DNA from: CAVVJA01 sp963801715
GTDB lineage: Bacteria; Actinomycetota; Actinomycetes; Mycobacteriales; Jatrophihabitantaceae
Direction of reading: 5' to 3'
NCBI GenBank assembly: GCA_963801715.1
Contig: CAWDGB010000002.1
Location: 62,001 to 126,000, forward strand
Length of the DNA: 64,000 nt
Part shown: positions 27,147-37,436 of the stretch, in pieces
Layout: the number at the start of each line of letters is the position of its first letter
Position numbering within the stretch: the first letter of the stretch is position 1
Position numbers and translations under genes: made by a program
The notes under the pieces: generated by a model
The model's input: the letters and a program-made list of their open reading frames with translations, nothing else
Database searches by the model: none
Told to the model about the DNA's origin: nothing

Positions 27147-28604
27147 TTCCGGATAGGCCAGCACGCCGGCAGCGATTGCGAGCAGTCCCCCGGCAACCAG
27201 GACGAACCGGGTGCCGTCGACCGTCACGCTAGTGTTCGCGACCGTGAACGTGTGGCGGCCGACGGCTGCGACCACGAACGGCACCGCGGCAAGAGAAATG
27301 ATCAGCACCACCCGGATGAGCGACTGCAGCAATGCGAAGATGCGGCCGCGCATCTCATCGTCGACGTCGGTGCCCATCAGGGTCATGCCGCACAGGTAGG
27401 CGATGCCTGCTCCGAATCCCAGTCCGAGGACGAAGATCACCGCAAGCGCTACCTGCGGCATGACTGCGGCGAGGACGACGCAGATTCCCCCGAACACGAT
27501 CGACAGTCCGAACAGCCGGCGTCGGGAGAGCTCGCGCGCGATGCTCGGGCCGAACGCCATGCCCGCGCCGAGCCCGACGAAGACCGAGCCGAACATCACA
27601 CCGTACGCAGCGTTGCCGCCGCCCAGGCTCGAGGCGAAGATCTTCCCCGCTCCGATCACCGCGCCGCCCGCGGTGAAGGCGCCCACAAGCCCGATGATGA
27701 GCCCACCCACGAGCCGAGAATGGCGGACGAAGCTCGCGCCCTCGCGCAGCAAGGCCAGCAGGCTCGGCTGGTCATCAGCGGGCCGCCGAGTACGGCGACC
27801 ACTGATCTCGGGGATGAACAGGACGATCAACGCGCCGACCAGGAACGTCGCCGCGTTGAAGTAGAGGGCCAGGTTGGTCGGGTTGGTCTGGAAGAACGCG
27901 AGGTGCCGAGCGAGCACGTTGGTGATCAGCGAAAGAACCGAGAACAGCGCCGCCCCGAGCACGGGTGTGAGCCCGTAGGTTGTGATCAAGCTGAGCTGGT
28001 TGGCCGCCTCGACCTGGTCGCGGCGGACGAGATTCGGCACCGAAGCGTCCTTCGCCGGCGTCCAGAACAGACTGATGCACTCGATCAGGAAGCTTGCGAT
28101 GAACAGCCAGGCCAGCGTCTCGCGCTCCGACACGAATAGATGCGCGAGGGGAATCGTGAGGAACAGTCCGAACCGGAGCACGTCGGAGACGACCATGGTG
28201 ATCCGTCGGTCGAACCGGTCGGCGAACGCACCGGCCAGCGGGCCCAGCACTATCGCGGGCAGCAGACGGACGACCAGCACGCCGCCGAGGGCGTAGTTCT
28301 GCTCCCGATAGCCGGTGGCCAGTGACGTGGCCAGGGCAGTCGTCGCGAGCAGCCCCAGCCAGTCGCCCAAGCTCGATAGTGCGGTGGAGTACCACAGTCG
28401 CCGGTACGGGCGAACTCGCAGCACACTGCGCATGGCCGCGATCGACGACGTGGACGGACGCTCAGCCGGGGCCGACGCGGCAAGGGATTGCGCACCGGCC
28501 GGCGCCTCGACCGGGAATGGCCGCTCAGGACCGCCTGAGGCCGACGCGCTCTCGGGCAGGGGGGAATCAGATCCGGCGACCCGATCGGGCTGGCCGGGCT
28601 CCAT
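27147..28604 (-). CDS. MFS transporter domain fused or coupled to Tmk
   Basis: About 485 residues: an acidic/Pro-rich N-terminal tail, then 12 hydrophobic helices starting at VRPYRRLWYSTALSSLGDWL, with motif A in LGPLAGAFADRFDRR and VPNLVRRDQVEAANQL. It resembles the N-terminal part of actinobacterial bifunctional MFS/dTMP kinase proteins. Just after the last helix (LLAIAAGVLAY) one extra base near 27150 throws the frame into an artificial 40-residue tail. Without it the ORF reads straight into Tmk. Substrate unknown; co-expression with Tmk hints at a link to nucleotides but is not proof. Confidence 0.75.
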
Positions 28605-28696
28605 CCTGGCCGGCTCGACGCTAATGCGGCCTCCCCTGCACGGCCTGTCTGCTTATCCTGATCAGCCTATAGACGCTGCGCGTCAACGGCCTCCGC

Positions 28697-29185
28697 TTAT
28701 CGCGACGTGGCGGCCAGCAGATCCCGCAACGCCGCGGTGAGCCGCTCTCGGGCGGCCGCCGGCAGCTGCTCGAGCAGCTCGCTCTCCGACGCCAGGAGCG
28801 CCTGCAGGGCAGCGTCCACACGACGCCTGCCCTCGGCAGTCAGCCGCACCCTGACGAGTCGGCCGTCCACCTCGTCGGGGCGGCGGACAACCAGGCTGCG
28901 GGCTACCAGGCGATCGAGTCGACTGGTCATCGTTCCTGACGTGACGTGCGTCGCCGTCCACAGTTCGCCGGCGGTCAGCTCGAACGGCTCTCCGCTGCGA
29001 CGCAACGCCGCTAGCACGTCGAACTCGTGTCCCTGCAGCCCGTGTTCGACGAAAGCGGCAGTACGGCGATCCGCGAGCACGTCGGCAAGGCGGGAGACGC
29101 GGGACAGGATATGCATCGGCTCGACATCGAGGTCCGGACGCTCCCGGCGCCAGGCGTCGACGATTTCGTCCACCTCGTCGCCCAC
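28697..29185 (-). CDS. MarR-family regulator, TamR-like
   Basis: DNA-binding repressor of 162 residues with the MarR winged helix: LQGHEFDVLAALRRSGEPFE, LTAGELWTATHVTSGTMTSR and the wing LVARSLVVRRPDEVDGRLVR. An extended N-terminal helix is like urate-responsive MarR proteins. It is divergent from tam with a perfect palindrome between them. This matches Streptomyces coelicolor TamR, which responds to trans-aconitate, citrate and related acids and controls tam. Assignment as TamR rests on context and palindrome. Confidence 0.8.
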   Translation of the reverse strand: MGDEVDEIVDAWRRERPDLDVEPMHILSRVSRLADVLADRRTAAFVEHGLQGHEFDVLAALRRSGEPFELTAGELWTATHVTSGTMTSRLDRLVARSLVVRRPDEVDGRLVRVRLTAEGRRRVDAALQALLASESELLEQLPAAARERLTAALRDLLAATSR

Positions 29186-29203
29186 GCATCCATCATAGGC
29201 ATT

Positions 29204-29219
29204 ATCTTGATGTCAAGAT
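29204..29219. promoter_or_regulatory. Palindromic MarR/TamR operator
   Basis: ATCTTGATGTCAAGAT: two 7-base arms that pair perfectly around TG, between the divergent MarR gene and tam. CTTGA-NN-TCAAG cores are known binding sites for this class of regulator. The regulator probably controls both genes from here. Confidence 0.75.
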
Positions 29220-29253
29220 TTACCCTGCGCGACGCCAATAGGACCGGTGCATC

Positions 29254-30015
29254 ATGTGGGATCCCGAGCAGTACGCACGCTTTACCGGGGAGCGGGGTCG
29301 ACCGTTCGTCGAGTTGCTGAGCCGCGTCGACCTGCAATCGCCGCGCCGCGTGGTCGACCTCGGGTGCGGTCCCGGGAAGCTAACCGCGCTGCTCGTGGAT
29401 CGCTGGCCCACCGCGACGGTTGTCGGGATCGATTCGTCACCGGAGATGATCTCCGCCGCGTCGTCGGTCGACGGGGTCACATTTCGCCTGGGTGACATCG
29501 CATCGTTCCGTCCCGATCCCGACACCGACTTGTTGATCAGCAACGCCGCCCTTCAGTGGGTACCTGGCCATGAGGAGCTGCTTCGCTCATGGGCGGCGGC
29601 CCTGCCTGAAGGAGCCTGGATGGCCTGGCAAGTGCCGGGCAATCTCGATTCACCGTCGCATTCCCTGCTGCGCGCCTTGACCTCCACCGACCGGTGGTCG
29701 CCATTCGTCGGCTCCGCGGTGTTGCCCCCGGATGCGGTGCGGTCACCGGCGGCGTATGCATCACTGCTGATCGAGTGCGACCTCGTCCCTGACGTCTGGG
29801 AGACCACGTATATCCATGTGCTGGCCGGTGCCGACCCGGTGCTGGAGTGGGTTCGCGGCACCGCCCTGCGACCCGTGCTCGCAGGTCTGTCGCCGGCGGA
29901 CGCGGCTGACTTCGAGGCCGAGTACGCCCCGCAGCTGCGGGCGGCCTATCCGGGCGGCCCCGGCGGCACACTCTTCCCGTTTCGGCGAATCTTCTGTGTA
30001 GGACGAAAGTCGTGA
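29254..30015 (+). CDS. tam: Trans-aconitate 2-methyltransferase
   Basis: SAM-dependent methyltransferase of 253 residues that esterifies trans-aconitate, a by-product that inhibits aconitase. Motif I is VVDLGCGPGKLTALL, the acidic post-I is VVGIDSSPEMI, and the Tam-type core includes LLISNAALQWVPGHEELLRSW and the C-terminal PFRRIFCVGRK. The N-terminal MWDPEQYARFTGERGRPFVE is characteristic of Tam. It is divergent from the MarR gene and convergent with topA. Confidence 0.85.
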   Translation: MWDPEQYARFTGERGRPFVELLSRVDLQSPRRVVDLGCGPGKLTALLVDRWPTATVVGIDSSPEMISAASSVDGVTFRLGDIASFRPDPDTDLLISNAALQWVPGHEELLRSWAAALPEGAWMAWQVPGNLDSPSHSLLRALTSTDRWSPFVGSAVLPPDAVRSPAAYASLLIECDLVPDVWETTYIHVLAGADPVLEWVRGTALRPVLAGLSPADAADFEAEYAPQLRAAYPGGPGGTLFPFRRIFCVGRKS

Positions 30016-30024
30016 TGGGGCTCG

Positions 30025-32712
30025 TTAGGCCTTGCCGGCCGGCGCCTTCGTCGGGGCTGCCCGCTTCGCCGGGGCCTTCTTCCGCGGGGCCGCCTTCTTC
30101 GCGGGGGCTTTGCGGACCGCCTTCGCCGCGGGACCGCGGGCGCGCCGGTCTGCGATGAGCTCGACGGCCCGTTCGTGGTCGATCTCGTCGACGGAGTCGC
30201 CGCGCCGCAGCGAGGCGTTGGTCTCTCCATCGGTGACGTACGGGCCGAACCGGCCGTCCCTTACGACTATCGGCTTGCCCGAGACAGGATCGTCGCCAAG
30301 CTCTTTCAACGGCGTCGATGCCGCCCGCCGGCTGCGCGTCTTCGGTTGCGCGAACAGCGCCGCGGCCTCCTCGAGCGTGATCGTGAACAGCTGCTCCTCG
30401 GAGTCCAGCGACCGTGAGTCGTTGCCCTTGCGCACGTACGGCCCGTAGCGGCCGTTCTGCGCGCTGACTTCGTCACCGTCGAGCACGCCCAGGACTCTCG
30501 GCAGGGTGAGCAGCCGCTGCGCATCGGCGAGTGTCACCGTGTCCAGCGACATAGCGGAGAGCAGCGACGCCGTCCGCTCACCATCGGTGACGTAGGGCCC
30601 GTAGCGGCCGCTCTTGGCGGTGATCTCCGCGCCGGTGTCGTCGATGCCCAGCACCCGATCGCTGGATGGCGCCGACAGCAGCTCATCCACCTTTTCCGGC
30701 GTGAGCTCGTCCGGCGCCAGGTCGTCGGGTATCGAGACACGTTCTTCGTCACGTTGCAGGTAGGGGCCATACCGGCCGACGCGCACGACGGCGTCACCGT
30801 CGCCGATCGGGATGGAGTTGACGCCACGGGCATCGATCTCCTCCAGCCGCTCGGCGATGAGCCGTTTCAGGCCGCCCTGCGCTGAGATCCGCCGCGGGTC
30901 GGACACCGCGCCGTTGGCACCGAAGTAAAACCGTCGCAGCCAGTCGATCCGCGACGTCGTGCCGTTGGCGATCGCGTCCAAGTCGTTCTCGACGCTGGCC
31001 GTGAATCCGTAATCCACCAGCCGGCCGAAGTACGACTCCAGAAGTCCGATCACCGCGAATGCCGTCCAGGACGGCACCAGCGCGGCGCCCTTCTTCCAGA
31101 CGTAACCACGATCCTGAATTGTCTGCAGGATGGACGCGTAGGTCGACGGGCGCCCGATGCCGAGCTCCTCGAGCGCCTTGACGAGCGAGGCCTCCGTGTA
31201 GCGCGGGGGTGGCGAAGTCGAATGACCGTCGGCCCGGAACTCGCGCGGCGTCACCGCTTGGCGGCGCTCCAGGTGCGGGATTCGCTTCTCGGCGTCGTCC
31301 TTTTCGGCCGATTCGTCGACGTCTTCCACGTAGGCCCGCAGGAATCCGGGGAAGGTGATCGTACGTCCGGACGTCCCGAACTCCACCCGCTCGTCTGTTA
31401 TCGACGTCCCCGCCAAGCGGACTGAGACCGTCGTGCCGACCGCATCCGCCATTTGCGAAGCGAGCGTGCGCTGCCAGATCAATTCGTAGAGCCGGAACTC
31501 CTCGCTGGACAGGTGCCCGGCGAGCTGCCCGGGCGTGCGGAATGTGTCCCCTGAGGGACGGATCGCCTCGTGGGCTTCTTGCGCGTTCTTGACCCGGCGG
31601 GTGTAGGTGCGCGCCTCCGCTGGAACGTACGCGTCGCCATACAACTCGCGAGCCTGCGCCCGCGCGGCGGCGAGCGCCGTGTCGGACAGCGTCGTCGAGT
31701 CCGTGCGCATATAGGTGATGAAGCCGTTCTCATACAACCGCTGCGCGACCCGCATGGTGACCGCGGACGACCAGCGCAGCTTGCGCCCAGCTTCCTGCTG
31801 CAGCGTCGACGTCATAAACGGCGGGTACGGCCGCCGCCGGTACGGCTTCTCCTCGACTCGGACCACCTCGAAGGGCTGTCCGCCGAGGCGGGCCGCGAGG
31901 CCACGGGCTCCGGGTTCGTCCAGGTGCACAACGTCGGCCGCCGCCTTGCCGGTCGCCGGGTCGAAGTCTCGACTCGTCGCCACTCGGAGGTCGTCGACGG
32001 AGACGAGGGTTGCTGTGAAGGTCTCGGGGTCGCCATCCTTGCGGCGCGCGGGCGCGAACGTGCCAGTGACGTCCCAGTAATCGGCCGAGTGGAACGCCAT
32101 CCGGGCCCGCTCACGCTCGACGACGATTCGGGTGGCGACTGATTGCACCCGTCCAGCCGACAGCCGGGGCAGCACCTTCTTCCACAGCACCGGGCTCACC
32201 TCGTAGCCGTAGAGGCGGTCCAGAATTCGGCGGGTTTCCTGCGCGTCGACCAGCCGATCGTCGATGTCCCGTGGCGAGGACACGGCGGAAGCGATGGCCT
32301 GCGGGGTGATCTCATGGAACACCATCCGGCGTACCGGGATCCGCGGGCTGAGCGTCTGGACCAGATGCCAGGCGATCGCTTCTCCCTCCCGGTCCTCGTC
32401 CGTCGCGAGATACAGCTCGTCGGCGTCCTTCACGAGCGCCTTCAGCTTGCTGACCTGCTGCCTGCGGTCAGGACTCACGACGTAAAGCGGCTCGAAGTCG
32501 TGCTCGGTGTCCACCCCGAGCCGGGCCCATGGCTCGCCCTTGTACTTGGCCGGGACGTCAGCGGCGTTGCGGGGCAGGTCGCGGATATGGCCGATCGAGG
32601 CCTCGACGGTGTATCCCGAACCGAGATAGCCGCCAATCGTCTTGGCCTTCGCCGGCGACTCGACGATCACCAGCTTGGTGCCGGTGCCCGCCTTCGCGCC
32701 TCTGCGTGCCAC
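30025..32712 (-). CDS. topA: DNA topoisomerase I
   Basis: Type IA topoisomerase of about 895 residues that relaxes negative supercoils. The TOPRIM domain is at the N-terminus (LVIVESPAKAKTIGGYLG and YLATDEDREGEAIAW). The catalytic Tyr lies in NGFITYMRTDSTTLSD (about residue 320), and RPSTYASILQTIQDRGYV marks the toroid gate. Four or more C-terminal RYGPY-type repeats replace zinc fingers, as in other actinobacteria, followed by a Lys/Ala/Pro tail that binds DNA. The start is the GTG after an AGGAG site; the longer frame upstream lacks family resemblance. Same place as Rv3646c. Confidence 0.95.
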   Translation of the reverse strand: MARRGAKAGTGTKLVIVESPAKAKTIGGYLGSGYTVEASIGHIRDLPRNAADVPAKYKGEPWARLGVDTEHDFEPLYVVSPDRRQQVSKLKALVKDADELYLATDEDREGEAIAWHLVQTLSPRIPVRRMVFHEITPQAIASAVSSPRDIDDRLVDAQETRRILDRLYGYEVSPVLWKKVLPRLSAGRVQSVATRIVVERERARMAFHSADYWDVTGTFAPARRKDGDPETFTATLVSVDDLRVATSRDFDPATGKAAADVVHLDEPGARGLAARLGGQPFEVVRVEEKPYRRRPYPPFMTSTLQQEAGRKLRWSSAVTMRVAQRLYENGFITYMRTDSTTLSDTALAAARAQARELYGDAYVPAEARTYTRRVKNAQEAHEAIRPSGDTFRTPGQLAGHLSSEEFRLYELIWQRTLASQMADAVGTTVSVRLAGTSITDERVEFGTSGRTITFPGFLRAYVEDVDESAEKDDAEKRIPHLERRQAVTPREFRADGHSTSPPPRYTEASLVKALEELGIGRPSTYASILQTIQDRGYVWKKGAALVPSWTAFAVIGLLESYFGRLVDYGFTASVENDLDAIANGTTSRIDWLRRFYFGANGAVSDPRRISAQGGLKRLIAERLEEIDARGVNSIPIGDGDAVVRVGRYGPYLQRDEERVSIPDDLAPDELTPEKVDELLSAPSSDRVLGIDDTGAEITAKSGRYGPYVTDGERTASLLSAMSLDTVTLADAQRLLTLPRVLGVLDGDEVSAQNGRYGPYVRKGNDSRSLDSEEQLFTITLEEAAALFAQPKTRSRRAASTPLKELGDDPVSGKPIVVRDGRFGPYVTDGETNASLRRGDSVDEIDHERAVELIADRRARGPAAKAVRKAPAKKAAPRKKAPAKRAAPTKAPAGKA

Positions 32713-32827
32713 CCTTGCTCCTCGGTTGCTCGAGCCCACTCCGCTGCTGCGCGCTGTGCACAGCCAGCGCGGACGGTACCTCACGAATGCGTCGGAGCGC
32801 CGCGCGATAGGCCGTGAGTCAGGTCGT

Positions 32828-33277
32828 TCAGGCCGATTCGGAGCCCCTGACGTCGACCAGCAGATAGGCCAGAAGCGCCACCGCGAGGATGGCGGCCAGC
32901 CACTTGGACGTGGGGAAGTTCACCTGGTAGTGGATTTTGTCCAAAGCCATGTTACCCACAGTGACGAGCACGACCCAGCCGACCGTGATGGTAGAGAGCT
33001 CGCCAAATCGCAGGCTGACGCCGTAGATCCAGAACATGACGAGGTACATCGCGCATCCGGCGAGCATCAGCCAGCCCGAATGGGTGGTAGCCCACGATTT
33101 GGCCACCACCCCAGATACGAGATCAATGCCGGCTAGGAGTACCACCATGACCGGAACGATTGCTGCGGTAGGTAGCCGCCCGACCACTGCTCCGGCTGCG
33201 GCGATCACGCCGACGCCGAGGGCTCCTGCCAGCCGTCGTCGACTTGACCGGCGACCTTCGGGCGTGGCGTCAATCAC
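32828..33277 (-). CDS. Small four-helix membrane protein (SMR/DMT-like)
   Basis: About 149 residues from a GTG start, with hydrophobic segments at VPVMVVLLAGIDLVSGVVA, SGWLMLAGCAMYLVMFWIYG, LSTITVGWVVLVTVGNMALD and the last 20 residues. The helix spacing recalls small multidrug resistance proteins, but the key membrane Glu of EmrE is not evident in the first helix (Asp instead), so transport is not shown. It lies downstream of the Rv3647c-like gene. Confidence 0.55.
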   Translation of the reverse strand: MIDATPEGRRSSRRRLAGALGVGVIAAAGAVVGRLPTAAIVPVMVVLLAGIDLVSGVVAKSWATTHSGWLMLAGCAMYLVMFWIYGVSLRFGELSTITVGWVVLVTVGNMALDKIHYQVNFPTSKWLAAILAVALLAYLLVDVRGSESA

Positions 33278-33329
33278 ACCAACGCGGAGGCGTCGGCCGG
33301 CGACGTGATACCTGGTACGGCGTGGCCGG

Positions 33330-33902
33330 TCAGCTGGGCCAGTTCTCGCCGGCGCCGCGGGGTGCATCTCCGACGAGCTCGGCCAGCCGCCGCATTCGTC
33401 GGGCCGACGTGATTCGCCAACCCGGGCCACCGCCCCGCCGCGTCACGGACACCGCCGCGAGCCCCAGCCGGGACAGCTGCGCGCCGGCGGCTCGATGGGT
33501 GGCATCGTCCGGTTCGTCGGTGCCGAGCAGATAGCCGGATTCGTCGGCTCGGCCGCCAGCGATGCACCACAGCCGGAGGCCGCCCGGGGCGAGGAGCAGT
33601 CCCGGAGGCAGACCCTCGTTCGCTCCGCGGGTCCAGCGCGCGGCGTGCGGAAGGAGTTCGGGAGCGAAAGCGGTGCGGACACCGAAGCCACCCTCCGCCG
33701 CGACGATGGGTTGGGCGGCCTCACCGACGCCGAGAGCCCCGAATACGTCGGCAAGGGTGGCCGCCCGCCACTCGGCGTCAACCACCACCGACAAGCGCGC
33801 GAGCGCGCCGCTGCGCACCCAGTGCCCACCTGCGAGCAGTACGCCGTCGAGATCGCCGAGCGTCGGCTCGGCCACCGCGGCCCCGAACAGGGAGAACTGC
33901 AT
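33330..33902 (-). CDS. Conserved actinobacterial protein (Rv3647c-like)
   Basis: About 190 residues from an ATG (MQFSLFGAAVAEPTLGDLDG). Features are a W-V-R-S-G motif, VVVDAEWRAATLADVFGALG, a Leu/Gly-rich LPPGLLLAPGGLRLWCIAGG and the C-terminal RRGGGPGWRITSARRMRRLA. I know no function. Its place directly upstream of the topA neighbourhood matches Rv3647c, one of the uncharacterised genes conserved in this block. The frame extends further upstream into hppA without similarity. Confidence 0.65.
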   Translation of the reverse strand: MQFSLFGAAVAEPTLGDLDGVLLAGGHWVRSGALARLSVVVDAEWRAATLADVFGALGVGEAAQPIVAAEGGFGVRTAFAPELLPHAARWTRGANEGLPPGLLLAPGGLRLWCIAGGRADESGYLLGTDEPDDATHRAAGAQLSRLGLAAVSVTRRGGGPGWRITSARRMRRLAELVGDAPRGAGENWPS

Positions 33903-34005
33903 AGCCGAAGCCTCGCAGACCGACATCACTCCGTGGATGGGCACCCGCGCGGGGGTCAGCTCCCCCATCGTCGGCAGTGGCGCCGTCTCGAGCCGCTCCG
34001 GTCGG

Positions 34006-36388
34006 TCAGCTCCGGCGGCCGGCCTGCTCGGGCGAGCGGGGAGGACCGTCGGTCTCAAGCGTCCCGGCCTCCGGAGGCTTGGCCGTCGGGACCGCGTCCT
34101 GGGCCGGAACATCGCCCATCGAGATCTTGCGGCGCTTGGACACCGTGATAGCGGCGACGATGATCGCGAACGCGACCACCGCAATCACGGCGCGCAGTGG
34201 TGCCGACGCAGTGTCGCCAAGGCTCAACTGGACCACGGCGGGCGCGACCAGCACCGACACCAGGTTCATCACCTTGATCAACGGGTTGATCGCGGGACCG
34301 GCCGTGTCCTTGAACGGGTCGCCCACGGTATCGCCGATAACGGTGGCCGCGTGTGCCTCGCTGCCCTTGCCGCCGTAGGAACCGTCCTCGACCATTTTCT
34401 TCGCGTTGTCCCACGCGCCGCCGGAGTTGGACGAGGAACACGGCCATCAGCACGCCCGCGGCGATCGCACCGGCGAGGTACCCCGCAAGCGGCGCGACGC
34501 CGAACGTGAAGCCGATCAGCACCGGTGCGAGGATCGCCAACAGGCCCGGCGTCGCCAGTTCACGCAGCGAATCGCGGGTGCAGATATCGACGACTCGGCT
34601 GTAGTCGGGCCGCTCGGTGAAGTCCATGATGCCGGGCTTGGTGCGGAACTGCTCGCGCACCTCGAAAACCACGCGACCGGCCGCTCGGCCGACCGCGCTC
34701 ACGGCGAGACCGCTGAAGAGGAATACGACCGACGCGCCAAGGATGATGCCGACCAGGTTGTTCGGCTGGGTGAGGTTCGTGATGAATGCGAAGTTGTCGC
34801 TCGCCGGCTGGACTCCTGTCTTTCCGATGGCAGCGCCCACAGCGTCGGTGAAGGAACCAAACAGTGCGGTGGCCGCGAGCACGGCGGTCGCGATCGCGAT
34901 TCCTTTGGTGATCGCCTTCGTGGTGTTGCCGACGGCGTCCAGATCGGTGAGCACCTGCGCACCGGCCTTGTCTATGTCGCCGCTCATCTCGGCGATGCCC
35001 TGTGCGTTGTCGCTGACCGGACCGAAAGTGTCCATCGAGACAATGACACCCGCCGTGGTCAGCAGGCCACAACCGGCCAGAGCCACCGCAAACAACGCGA
35101 CAGCGATGGATCCGCTACCCAGCAGGAACGCACCAAACACCGCAAGCGCGATGAGGATGGCGGTGTAGACGGCGGACTCCAGGCCGAGCGCGACGCCGGC
35201 CAAGATGACGGTTGCCGGGCCGGTGACCGACGTGCTCGCCACGTCCTTGACCGGGCGGCGGACGGTGTCCGTGAAGTAGCCGGTGAGTTGCTGAATCAGA
35301 ACCGCCAGCACGATGCCGATGAGCACCGCCACGAATGCGATCACCTTGGGATTGCCGCTTGCGTTGATGGCGTCGCCGAATCCGCTGAACTTTCCGGGCA
35401 GGTACGTGAACGCGACGACCGCGACCAGTGCCAGCGACACCGCCGCCGTGAAGAAGAAGCCGCGATTGATCGCCACCAGGCCATTGCGGTCGGATGCCCG
35501 CAGCTTCGTGGTCAGGATGCCCACCATGGAGCTGATCACGCCGATTCCGCCGATGATCAGCGGCAGCAGGAGGCCCTTGGCTCCGAAGGCCGTCTGGCCG
35601 AGGATCAGCGCCGCGACCAACGTCACTGCGTACGACTCGAACAGGTCGGCCGCCATGCCGGCGCAGTCGCCCACGTTGTCGCCGACGTTGTCGGCGATAG
35701 TCGCAGCGTTGCGTGGATCGTCCTCGGGTATTCCGGCCTCGACCTTGCCAACGAGGTCAGCGCCGACGTCGGCCGCCTTGGTGAAGATGCCGCCGCCGAC
35801 ACGCATGAACATCGCCAGCAGCGCGCCTCCGAAGCCGAAACCTTCGAGAACCGTCGGGGCGTTCTGGTTGTAGATGAGCAGGACGAAGGACGCACCGAAC
35901 AAGCCCAGGCCGACGGTGAGCATTCCGCAGATGCCGCCGGTACGAAACGCGATGTGGAAGCCCCGCGCGGCGCCATGGTTCCGCGCCGCAGCGGCGACCC
36001 GGACGTTGGCCCGGGTCGCCATCGTCATGCCGATGTAGCCGACCGTTGCCGAGAAGCACGCACCGACCAGGAAGAAGACCGCTCGCCCGATCCGAACGTT
36101 CCAGCCCCCTTCGTTGACCGGGAGGAGGATCAGCACGACGAAGACAATCACCGAGAACACGGCCAACGTGCGGAACTGGCGGTTCAAGTACGCTGCCGCG
36201 CCCTCCTGGACGGCTTTGGCGATCTCGCGCATTTTGGCCGTGCCCTGGTCGGCCTTCAACACCTCGCGGACCAACCCGTAGCAAAAGACCAACGCCGCTA
36301 TGGCAACGACGCCAATTACGACGACGAAAACCTTTTCACTCCCGGAAATGGCCGGCGCAGCGATGAGATTGGAGTGTGCCAGCTCCAA
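34006..36388 (-). CDS. hppA: Proton-pumping pyrophosphatase, frame interrupted near the 3' end
   Basis: Membrane-embedded pyrophosphatase of about 790 residues with some 15-16 helices, coupling PPi hydrolysis to proton export. Signatures are KAADVGADLVGKVEAGIPED, DDPRNAATIADNVGDNVGDC and SMDTFGPVSDNAQGIAEMSG. DAVGNTTKAITKGIAI has Lys at the position that marks K+-independent enzymes. After an extra base near 34415 the shifted frame gives the expected W-D-N-A-K-K-M-V-E-D-G and VIGDTVGDPFKDTAGPAINP. A TTG start 6 nt after GAAGGAG is likely. Confidence 0.85.
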
Positions 36389-36891
36389 TGCAGGCTCCTT
36401 CGTCAACTGCCCGGGGGGCTGTTCCGCAGGTTGTCACGCAGGGGCCCAAGCAAATGAGCGACTCGACAAGGAGGTTCCGTGCGCGCTGCTGCGGAGTCTA
36501 GCCGCACCAGCGCTTCGGTGGGATCGCTAGGTCCGCCGACGTTATTCGCGCAACGTTCGCCATACAGTCACTCAAATCTCCGGTAAGCTCACACGTTTTG
36601 GATTTGGCGCCGCTCCTCACCCGTTGACTCGAGACATGCGCGGCCAGGCTCCGCGGCGAGGCTCCGGCGGCTAGCGACGCCGCCAAAACGCGGCCAAATG
36701 GCGTCGAGGCGGATGCGACTGACAGGTCGAGACACGACGCGTGCGCAGTGGACCCCAGGGCGATCCCGCTCAGGCCGCGATGGCCGATGGTGTCGAACCG
36801 AGCGATGGCTGATGCCGTCCGTGCGGGCGACAGCAGTGCGCCGCCATGAGCGCAGGTTTCCGTAGGTTCGAGGTGCGCCTTGCCGCTGGGG
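36389..36891. other. Intergenic region, no convincing gene
   Basis: About 500 bases between hppA and the STAS gene. One reverse frame is open but has no domain pattern, and codon use there looks random. The hppA promoter should lie at the left end. Confidence 0.4.
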
Positions 36892-37269
36892 TCAGGCGGT
36901 CGATGCGTCCGCCTCAGGTCCGGGCTTGGCGGTCGTTGCCGTAATGGCCGCCTGGATCGAGGGATAGATCTCGAAAACCTCATCCAGCCCGGTGATGCGG
37001 AACAGCTTCAAGACCCGCTCCGCGCTACCGATGATGGGAAGATGGCCGCCTGCTTCCTCCGCTCGATTGCGCGCGGCAACCAATGTGCCCAACCCGGTCG
37101 AATCGAGAAAAGTCACCGAAGTCAGGTCCACCACCACGGTCCGTCGTCCAGCATCGAAAAGCTGGGCGAGCTGCTCGGCCAGCTCCGGAGCCGAGAAGAC
37201 ATCAACCTCACCAGCGACGTCCACGACGGAGAGTTCGTCGACGGCGCGCATCGTCACCGAGAAGTCCAC
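36892..37269 (-). CDS. STAS-domain anti-sigma factor antagonist
   Basis: Single STAS domain of 125 residues: VVDVAGEVDVFSAPELAEQL, then TVVVDLTSVTFLDSTGLGTL with the phosphorylatable Ser/Thr in D-S-T-G-L-G (about residue 56), then a helix and ERVLKLFRITGLDEVFEIYP. Such proteins release a sigma factor by binding its anti-sigma kinase when unphosphorylated. No kinase or sigma factor gene is next to it. It precedes the Tad operon but is not obviously part of it. Confidence 0.85.
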   Translation of the reverse strand: MDFSVTMRAVDELSVVDVAGEVDVFSAPELAEQLAQLFDAGRRTVVVDLTSVTFLDSTGLGTLVAARNRAEEAGGHLPIIGSAERVLKLFRITGLDEVFEIYPSIQAAITATTAKPGPEADASTA

Positions 37270-37436
37270 CTGGCATCCCTTTCACGATGGCGCCGATCAG
37301 GATCGCTGAAGCCCGTGGCATCCGTTGGTTACGGACCGACGTGGCACCCTACTCGCGAGCGGCGTACCGGACACATCGGGCCTAGGCCGGCGCCTCTCGT
37401 GGAGCCTTACGTCTGTGAGCGGACCCACACCCTAGC

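Noticed and set aside
24197..28139. Long forward open frames opposite ricT, holB, tmk and the MFS gene
   Set aside because: All mirror recognised genes on the other strand and show no family motifs.
34406..36457. A 683-codon open frame opposite hppA
   Set aside because: It is the antisense shadow of a strongly conserved membrane protein; composition is dominated by Arg, Asp, Gln and His and no domain is seen.
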